A stretch of DNA of 33,454 bases from Victivallaceae bacterium (lineage in GTDB: Bacteria > Verrucomicrobiota > Lentisphaeria > Victivallales > Victivallaceae). Positions within the stretch are counted from its first letter, which is position 1, and every line of letters begins with the position of its first letter. This document shows positions 27,219 to 33,454 of this stretch, piece after piece. The stretch is taken from the NCBI GenBank assembly GCA_018400135.1, contig JAGYNC010000004.1, positions 1 to 33,454 of the forward strand, written 5' to 3'. A program made the translations under genes and the position numbers. The notes under the pieces were generated by a model that was not told the DNA's origin, ran no database searches, and saw only the letters and a list, made by a program, of their open reading frames with translations.

Positions 27219-28502
27219 TCATGAATCGCTGGTTATGGTCGCGTTGCCACCGACAGCCTGAATTTTTTCCACGATATTATCGTAGCCGCGAAAAATTACT
27301 TCACATGAATTGATGGTACTTTCACCGTTGGCACAGAGCGCGGCAATGACCAGCGCCATGCCGGCACGGATGTCGGGACTGGACATGACTGTCCCATGCA
27401 ACCGGGTTGGGCCGGTAATCAATACCCGGTGTGGATCACAGATCAGCGCGTTGGCCCCCATGCTGATCAGCCGGTCAACAAAATAGATTCTGCTCTCAAA
27501 CATTTTTTCAAAGAAAAGAAGTGAACCGGGAATTTGCGTAGCCGCCACAATCACGCAGCTCATCAGGTCGGATGGGAACTGCGGCCAAGGGCCGTCGGCA
27601 ACAACCGGGGTATGGCCGCCAAAGTCCTTTCTGACTCCGGGGTATTGTCCCCCCGGCAGATGAATGTAGTTGTTGCCTAATTCAAACTCAATGCCGAGGC
27701 GCTCGAATACCCGGCGAATCATCCAGTAGTGTCCGGATTTGATCCCGTTAATGGTAATTTCTCCGCCGCAAGCGGCACCCAACGCCAGAAAACTTCCGGC
27801 TTCGGTGTGATCGCCGGAGACGTGATGTTCCGCGCCCCGAAGTTTCTCTACTCCTTCAATGGTCAGGACATTACTCCCCAAACCGCTGATTCCAGCGCCC
27901 ATCTTGATGAGCAACTCAGCCAGATCAGTCACGTGCGGTTCCGATGCCGCATTGCGGAGTACGGTGACCCCGCGCGCTGTTGCGGCGGCAGTAATAATTT
28001 GTTCGGTGGCAGTGACGCTTGCTTCGTCCAAAAACAGTTCTCTGCCGTGGAGCCGACGCTTTACTTTAAAGGTGAAACGCTGATCGTATTCAATCTCCAT
28101 GCCCAGACCGCGCAGGCCGTAGAAATGACCGTCCAGACGGCGCCGTCCGATAACGTCTCCGCCGGGCGGCCAGAGCGATGCGGTGCCGCACCTGATTGCC
28201 AGAGGGCCGGCAAACAACATAGAAGTACGGATTTTTGAACAACACTCCCGGGAGATATCGGGATTGTGTAAGGCGGAGGCCTTGATGCGTAAAGTGTGAT
28301 TGTGGAACGCGACCTCGGCGCCGGCCATCGCGGCGATTTCAAGCATGACCCGGACATCAAGGATATCCGGCACATTGTGCAGCACCATCTCTTCATCAGT
28401 CAGCATGGCGGCGGCAATCATTGGCAATACGGCATTTTTGTTGCCGCTGACAGTAACGCGTCCACTGATCGGATGTTTTCCATCAATATGTAAACTTTGC
28501 AT
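27219..28502 (-). CDS. murA: UDP-N-acetylglucosamine 1-carboxyvinyltransferase
   Basis: 427 aa; GNKNAVLPMIAAAML, KIRTSMLFAGPLAIR, PPGGDVIGRR (catalytic loop), TEAGSFLALGAA, RAGMALVIAAL. Confidence 0.95.
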   Translation of the reverse strand: MQSLHIDGKHPISGRVTVSGNKNAVLPMIAAAMLTDEEMVLHNVPDILDVRVMLEIAAMAGAEVAFHNHTLRIKASALHNPDISRECCSKIRTSMLFAGPLAIRCGTASLWPPGGDVIGRRRLDGHFYGLRGLGMEIEYDQRFTFKVKRRLHGRELFLDEASVTATEQIITAAATARGVTVLRNAASEPHVTDLAELLIKMGAGISGLGSNVLTIEGVEKLRGAEHHVSGDHTEAGSFLALGAACGGEITINGIKSGHYWMIRRVFERLGIEFELGNNYIHLPGGQYPGVRKDFGGHTPVVADGPWPQFPSDLMSCVIVAATQIPGSLLFFEKMFESRIYFVDRLISMGANALICDPHRVLITGPTRLHGTVMSSPDIRAGMALVIAALCANGESTINSCEVIFRGYDNIVEKIQAVGGNATITSDS

Positions 28503-28639
28503 ATTCAGCCGTCTCCTTGTTATTGCCGGGCAAATCTATTCTGTTTATGTAAACATTTATTGAGATTAAATCTAATGTGGTATTCCGCGTCAGATTACGG
28601 CAAAAATATTACATGCCGACAATCGCGGCCACCTGAATT

Positions 28640-30040
28640 CTACTCATGGCGCAACGCTTCCAATACCTGCTCAGCATTTATCACCCGAAAATCAGCGACT
28701 GAAACCGGGGCACCTTTCAAATCGGAGACAAATATGAAGTGGACAATTTTCTTATAATTACAGCTAAAAGGCAGGATTCGAGATTTTCGCTCCAACTCAA
28801 AAAATATCCTCTCAACATTTTCGCCGGCCAAGGAGAGTTTTGTTTCGCCACACAGTAAAGTTGAGCCATCCAGCGATTGTGCCACCACGTCAATTTCTAT
28901 TTGAGAATGCTCCAGTGAGGTTCCCCACCACCGATTCGCCGGTGACCACTGTAACTTGTTGCTTTTTAAATATGGTATGGACTCCCTCACCAATTCTTCC
29001 CAACTTGCTGCAAGATGCTGTCTAAAATTGTTCTTTATGGATTGAATTACCGGTTCAATAATCCCACGTTCCAAAAGCGAGCGGTTCGGCAGGACGAATT
29101 TGTACCAGGTTGACAAAAAACGATCACTGATTTTATAAAGAGTTTGCTTGTTCTTTTTGGGATTGCTGTTGAAAGGAACATCCTTGTACACCAAGCCAAG
29201 TTCGATCAGCTTATTGAAAGGGCGGCTTAGCGATGATGCCGGCTTGCCAAGACGTCCGGCGACTTCGGATAAGCGGTGGCACCCCTGGCCGATAAGCGCA
29301 AGTATTGATATTGCCTGCGCGGGGTCCCGCAAATCCTCGTGCAACAACCGCTCCGGTTCTTGGTGCAACACTCCCATTGAGTCAAGCACCAAATGCTGAT
29401 ACGCCTCCCAGATAGTGGGATAATCAGCTGCCAATTCCCAATAGCGGGGAATCCCTCCCCAAAGGGTATAAGCGGTCAATGCATCCTCGTTGTTGTCGAT
29501 GGCAAGGCCGGTTTTGATCCAACCCGCCTTCAATGCATCGAGCTTGATGATTTCGGTTGCCCGACCCAATAATGGCGCGGAAGCATCCAGCACCAACCCA
29601 TGCATCATGGTTTGAGACGAACCGCAAAAAATCAGTTTTATCACTCGTTCCTGACTTTTATCATAGCACTTTTGCAACAAACTGGGCAATTCCGGACTAG
29701 CATTCACCAGGAAAGGAAATTCATCTATCGCCAACGCCACTCCGCAAGGAGCATCCTGCCAGAACCGCCCCAACAACGCTTCCCAGTCGGGATAGGTTAC
29801 CAGATCAAAGGCAGGCAGGATTCTCGCTATCTCGGTGGCTAACGAAGCCCGCTGCAATGGCGCTTCCCGCTCATCCGCCGTGTAATAAACCGTATTTTCA
29901 TTTGAAAGAACTTCCCGCAATAAACGCGATTTTCCACACCGGCGCCTACCGTAAATACAGACAAATTCACTCTTGTTGGATTGCAACATCCTTTCCATCC
30001 GGGATTTTTCCCGTTGTCTGTTGAGAAACTCCAAGTACAT
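28640..30040 (-). CDS. AAA+ ATPase of the archaeal-ATPase/DUF234 type with C-terminal PD-(D/E)XK-like domain
   Basis: Walker A YGRRRCGKSRLL, Walker B ALAIDEFPFL, winged-helix region, and C-terminal IEIDVVAQSLDGSTLLCGETK. The ORF extends to 30067, but ATG at 30040 (MYLEFLNRQREK) looks more family-like. Confidence 0.85.
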   Translation of the reverse strand: MYLEFLNRQREKSRMERMLQSNKSEFVCIYGRRRCGKSRLLREVLSNENTVYYTADEREAPLQRASLATEIARILPAFDLVTYPDWEALLGRFWQDAPCGVALAIDEFPFLVNASPELPSLLQKCYDKSQERVIKLIFCGSSQTMMHGLVLDASAPLLGRATEIIKLDALKAGWIKTGLAIDNNEDALTAYTLWGGIPRYWELAADYPTIWEAYQHLVLDSMGVLHQEPERLLHEDLRDPAQAISILALIGQGCHRLSEVAGRLGKPASSLSRPFNKLIELGLVYKDVPFNSNPKKNKQTLYKISDRFLSTWYKFVLPNRSLLERGIIEPVIQSIKNNFRQHLAASWEELVRESIPYLKSNKLQWSPANRWWGTSLEHSQIEIDVVAQSLDGSTLLCGETKLSLAGENVERIFFELERKSRILPFSCNYKKIVHFIFVSDLKGAPVSVADFRVINAEQVLEALRHE

Positions 30041-30132
30041 TGTTTTTATCCCGTTTTCGCCCGGCAAATCAGAATTAACTGAGCAATTTCGCGCAGTGTG
30101 CTTACAATAACCTGAGAATTTCCTAATTCAAG

Positions 30133-30204
30133 CATAATGTCGACAACAAATAACCCCACATAATTATTATGTAGTTGATACATAATGTATATGCCGCATT
30201 ATGT
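30133..30204. promoter_or_regulatory. Cluster of ACATAAT/ATTATGT inverted motifs (candidate operator array)
   Basis: CATAAT 30133; ACATAAT 30158 / ATTATGT 30166 (1-nt spacer); ACATAATG 30180 / CATTATGT 30197. Confidence 0.6.
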
Positions 30205-30206
30205 TA

Positions 30207-30240
30207 CTGCCGACAAAAAGTACCTTTTTCGTTCAGGCAC
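30207..30240. repeat. Short hairpin repeat, copy B (CTGCCGACAAAAAG-TAC-CTTTTTCGTTCAGGCAC)
   Basis: Near-identical to 10242-10273. Overlaps the stop codon of the minus-strand ORF ending at 30233. Confidence 0.7.
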
Positions 30241-31405
30241 TGGCTTCCTTTCCTGTCTCTGGAGTAAATTTCCTGAATTTTCGCTGGCTGAAACGTTGCA
30301 TCAACGGCATTTCAGCGGTGTGGGGTGACGCGTTGTCAGGCGCAATAATGCCAAAAAAACGGTTGGTGCCAGCGATTTGGCGATTACCCCAGATGAACAG
30401 TTCCATCAAGTCCCAGACATCCCAATGTAAGAGTTGTTTGCCCGGACGACCAAGGTGCGCGGCATCGGCGCAAACATGTGGTTGCAGGTTGGTCAGGAAC
30501 ACATTGTCGGTATCATGCTTTGCCAGCACTGACCGCAGTTTTTTCCTGAGCAGTCTTCTTGTTGCTGCAGCCTGCAGGCAACAGCTGCTACCGGGTTTCA
30601 CTGAACCATCGGTTGCCATCGCGGAACCAGGCAGATTAAACTTGTTGATGTCCAACGTGAAAGTGTCTTGTTCCAGAGGCGGAGTATTTATTTCGGCAGT
30701 TGTCCAGGCAAAATACCATTTAAAGCGACGGGAAACGCATTCCGGCGCGGCATCTTCGTCAAACGTCAGCGGTATGCGTTCCAGCGTGATTTGTTCGCGA
30801 TTGCCGGATATCTTGAATTGTGCATGGCAATGTTCCAGACCTTCGGCAATGCGCCACCGCCAGAGGTCGTCGCCACAGCCGATTTCCAGTTTTAACCCAT
30901 CTTCATGTTCAAAGACGGCAGACAAAAATGGTTCATGGCTGTCGTATAAGACAGTGTCGGTGCCATCAATCCGATGCCGGGAGCAATGCGCATAGCCGGG
31001 TTGACCAGCTGCCGCAATTAGTACTATATGAACATTTATCCAGGGACCTGGCAGGGTGATGTCGCCAAGTTTCAGGTGCTTGAACGAGGTTCTCTTGCCG
31101 GGCTGATAGTCTTCAATAATTTGGGTAATGCCATCAACAAACTCAACACTGCGCCGGATTTCCGGTTCAGCGCCGAAAGGTATCTGTAGAGTTGCTTCGA
31201 AACGAGCAACAAGTCCATCCAAAGTTTGGTGTTGTCGCGACTTTTGCAACAAGGCACCACTTTCCGATAGTTGGTTGAGCATCGCGCCTCCCAAGCAGAG
31301 TACCGGTCGTTGATTCAGGAGAAAGCGCAGATATTCAGGTTTGCCGGGAGTAAATGTAATTTGTTGTTCTGCCGTGCCGATGGTTTTTGCAGAAGCATCA
31401 TTCAT
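30233..31405 (-). CDS. Hypothetical protein
   Basis: 390 aa uninterrupted ORF adjacent to the nitroreductase gene (4-nt overlap). No recognised family. Confidence 0.65.
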   Translation of the reverse strand: MNDASAKTIGTAEQQITFTPGKPEYLRFLLNQRPVLCLGGAMLNQLSESGALLQKSRQHQTLDGLVARFEATLQIPFGAEPEIRRSVEFVDGITQIIEDYQPGKRTSFKHLKLGDITLPGPWINVHIVLIAAAGQPGYAHCSRHRIDGTDTVLYDSHEPFLSAVFEHEDGLKLEIGCGDDLWRWRIAEGLEHCHAQFKISGNREQITLERIPLTFDEDAAPECVSRRFKWYFAWTTAEINTPPLEQDTFTLDINKFNLPGSAMATDGSVKPGSSCCLQAAATRRLLRKKLRSVLAKHDTDNVFLTNLQPHVCADAAHLGRPGKQLLHWDVWDLMELFIWGNRQIAGTNRFFGIIAPDNASPHTAEMPLMQRFSQRKFRKFTPETGKEASA

Positions 31406-31908
31406 TGCATAACCATAAAAACTTCGTCCAATGGTTTCCGCATTAGCTTTGTCGGTTCAGTATTGGCGCAACCAAGTGGAGAAATGGCGTAAACACTCCA
31501 GGGCGCCATGATATTCAAAGCTCGATTCATGCGGGCAACATCGTAGGCACAAATCCAGCAGGTGCCGAGTCCTTCAGCCGCCGCGGCCAACACCAGGTGT
31601 TCCATGGCAATGCCGATATCCATATCGATAATAGGTTGGCCTTCCAGCCGCTTCCAACACTCATCGCGATTGCCCAACGCCACCACAATTGCCGGCGCTT
31701 CGGCCAGCCACTCACTGCTATAAACAGCACATATTTTGGCGCGTAGTTCCGGGTTCAGTACTATTCTGAATTTCCAGGGCTGCAGGTTGCAGGCTGACGG
31801 TGCCAGCTGTACGGCTTCGCCAATGCGCTGTAACGCATTTTCAGGAATTGGGTCGCTCTTATAACTTCTTATACTGCGCCGACTTTTAATCACCTCGTAA
31901 AATTTCAT
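31402..31908 (-). CDS. Nitroreductase family protein
   Basis: MKFYEVIKSRRSIRSYKSDPIPENALQRIGEAVQLAPSACNLQPWKFRIV and EHLVLAAAAEGLGTCWI. Confidence 0.92.
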   Translation of the reverse strand: MKFYEVIKSRRSIRSYKSDPIPENALQRIGEAVQLAPSACNLQPWKFRIVLNPELRAKICAVYSSEWLAEAPAIVVALGNRDECWKRLEGQPIIDMDIGIAMEHLVLAAAAEGLGTCWICAYDVARMNRALNIMAPWSVYAISPLGCANTEPTKLMRKPLDEVFMVMQ

Positions 31909-32034
31909 ATTTTGTCTTTCCTGTTTGAAGGTTACTTTAATTTTTTTTTATTCCGGCAAAATGAATTTATTGCGTGTTGGAGAAAATTTCAAAAAAAACT
32001 TTGAATAATTTGTATTATAGGATTTTATATGGTA

Positions 32035-32074
32035 GAATAGGGTAAAATAGGGATAAATAGGGACAAATAGGTGA
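32035..32074 (+). promoter_or_regulatory. MraZ-box-like operator: four 10-bp direct repeats
   Basis: GAATAGGGTA AAATAGGGAT AAATAGGGAC AAATAGGTGA immediately upstream of and overlapping the mraZ start. Confidence 0.85.
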
Positions 32075-32589
32075 CCACAGTGAGCGACAGACGCGATCAG
32101 GAAGATATTCTTTATCTCGGTGAATACGATTATTCGCTGGATTCTCAGAACCGCGTTGTCATTCCCAAGGACTGGCGGCGACGCGACGGAGAAACCAGTC
32201 TGATACTTTTTCCCGGCCGCAACCGCGATTTGCTATTGCATCCCATCGAAACCCTGACGGAGTTTATCAGCAAAGCCAGAAGCATGTCCCTTGCCGGCGG
32301 CATGGCACAGGAAGCTCTGGCCTGGGTTGGAGCCAGATCGCGACGCTGCAATTGTGACAAGCAGGGCAGGATCAAAATTGATCACGAGCTTCTTGAAGGC
32401 ATTGGCGTCAGCAAGCAAATAAAAATGGTTGGTGCCATTACTCATATCAAACTCTGTTCTCTCGAAAATTGGCAGGGGACGCAATTCCCCGGCGAGGTGT
32501 ATTTGGATGAGTTTCGCAAAATAAATGAAGCCGACAACGATTTTATGAAAATGTTTGTACAAACTTTTGGCAAACAACATGGAAGCTGA
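32071..32589 (+). CDS. mraZ: Transcriptional regulator MraZ
   Basis: YLGEYDYSLDSQNRVVIPKDWR and RRCNCDKQGRIKIDHELLEGIGVSKQIKMVGAITHIKLCS. GTG start at 32071 or 32080. Followed by rsmH. Confidence 0.92.
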   Translation: MTTVSDRRDQEDILYLGEYDYSLDSQNRVVIPKDWRRRDGETSLILFPGRNRDLLLHPIETLTEFISKARSMSLAGGMAQEALAWVGARSRRCNCDKQGRIKIDHELLEGIGVSKQIKMVGAITHIKLCSLENWQGTQFPGEVYLDEFRKINEADNDFMKMFVQTFGKQHGS

Positions 32590-33454
32590 TTTTCCCACAC
32601 TCCCTGCGGGATTTTCACACACGCCGGTTTTGCACCGGGAAGTGGTGGAATATCTGGCGGTGACGGACGGCCCGTGCAGGATTATTGACGGCACCGTTGG
32701 TTGCGGGGGACACAGCACGTTGCTGTTACAGCGCAATCCACAGGCGCAGATACTGGGCATTGATCGCGACAGCGAAGCGTTGGAGCGAGCAAAAAAAACT
32801 GTGGCATTTGCGATGGAACGTTGTCAGCTGGCTCGTGGAGAATTTAGTAATTTGGCCGAAATTGCTCGTTCTATAGGTTGGGACAGCGTGGACGGAGTGT
32901 TGCTTGACATCGGTGTCTCCTCGCCACAACTGGACGACGCGCAGCGCGGGTTTTCTTTTCGTCAGAATGGACCGTTGGATATGCGGATGGACCAGCGTTC
33001 AGGACAGACTGCGGCGCGTTTGGTTAATCATGCAACAGAGGCTGAGTTGGCGAAGATATTTGCCGAATACGGTGAAGTTACAGGCAGTTATAAGTTGGCC
33101 AAGGCAATAGTCACGCGTCGGCGGGATCAATTTTTTGCCACAACTGCTGAGTTTGCTGATTTTTGTGAAAGTGTTCTGGGACGCAGTCGTCCGGGTAAAC
33201 TACCTTCACCGACTAAAGTTTTTCAGGGTTTACGCATTGCCGTCAACGACGAGCTTGGCGAGTTGCGACGCAGTCTTGAGGCTGCAATGACAATATTGCG
33301 GCCCGGCGGCAGATTGGTAGTGATCAGTTTTCACTCTCTTGAAGACCGGATAGTAAAGAACTTTTTTCGGGATCAGGCGGCCACGTGTGTGTGTCCACCG
33401 GGGTTGCCGGTGTGCGTCTGCAATCAGTGTCCCATATTAAAGATTATTACCAGA
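32580..33454 (+). CDS. rsmH: 16S rRNA (cytosine(1402)-N(4))-methyltransferase, partial (runs off window)
   Basis: HTPVLHREVVEYL, IIDGTVGCGGHS, LLDIGVSSPQLDDAQRGFSFRQNGPLDMRMD, ILRPGGRLVVISFHSLEDRIVKNFF. ATG at 32580 overlaps the mraZ end by 10 bp. Confidence 0.95.

Noticed and set aside
28640-30040. DUF234-type ATPase as a confirmed defence system
   Set aside because: The architecture is suggestive, but there are no partner defence genes in the window. Kept only as an annotated CDS and in the operator finding.

Overview
The window is about 33.5 kb of bacterial chromosome with mostly housekeeping content. Gene style and dispersed repeats suggest a PVC-type or Lentisphaerota-like organism, but that is inference only. 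Recognisable genes: SLC13/NhaD-like permease plus PTS-IIA/CBS protein, aspS, lytic transglycosylase, ffh, uvrA, D-aminoacylase, ECF sigma plus candidate anti-sigma, DMT permease, OppF-type ATPase, ZIP transporter, queH, xerC/D-type recombinase, murA, DUF234-type ATPase, nitroreductase, and the start of the dcw cluster (mraZ-rsmH). No CRISPR array, tRNA or rRNA gene could be supported, and no obvious complete new defence system is present. The most interesting signals are: (1) a dispersed intergenic element present at both ends of the 20 kb interval 49-20415, with a conserved ~60 nt core whose flanking arms differ between copies yet remain self-complementary, so it is a candidate structured RNA; (2) a MurA whose sequence carries Asp at the usual catalytic Cys position, predicting fosfomycin insensitivity; (3) a four-copy 10-bp MraZ-box-like operator that runs into the mraZ start codon; (4) several decayed genes (sigma-54 activator, RND permease, DUF2079 protein, IS4-like transposase); (5) short tandem repeats with strict 16-, 9- and 6-bp periods; (6) an ATTATGT palindrome cluster upstream of the DUF234-type ATPase.
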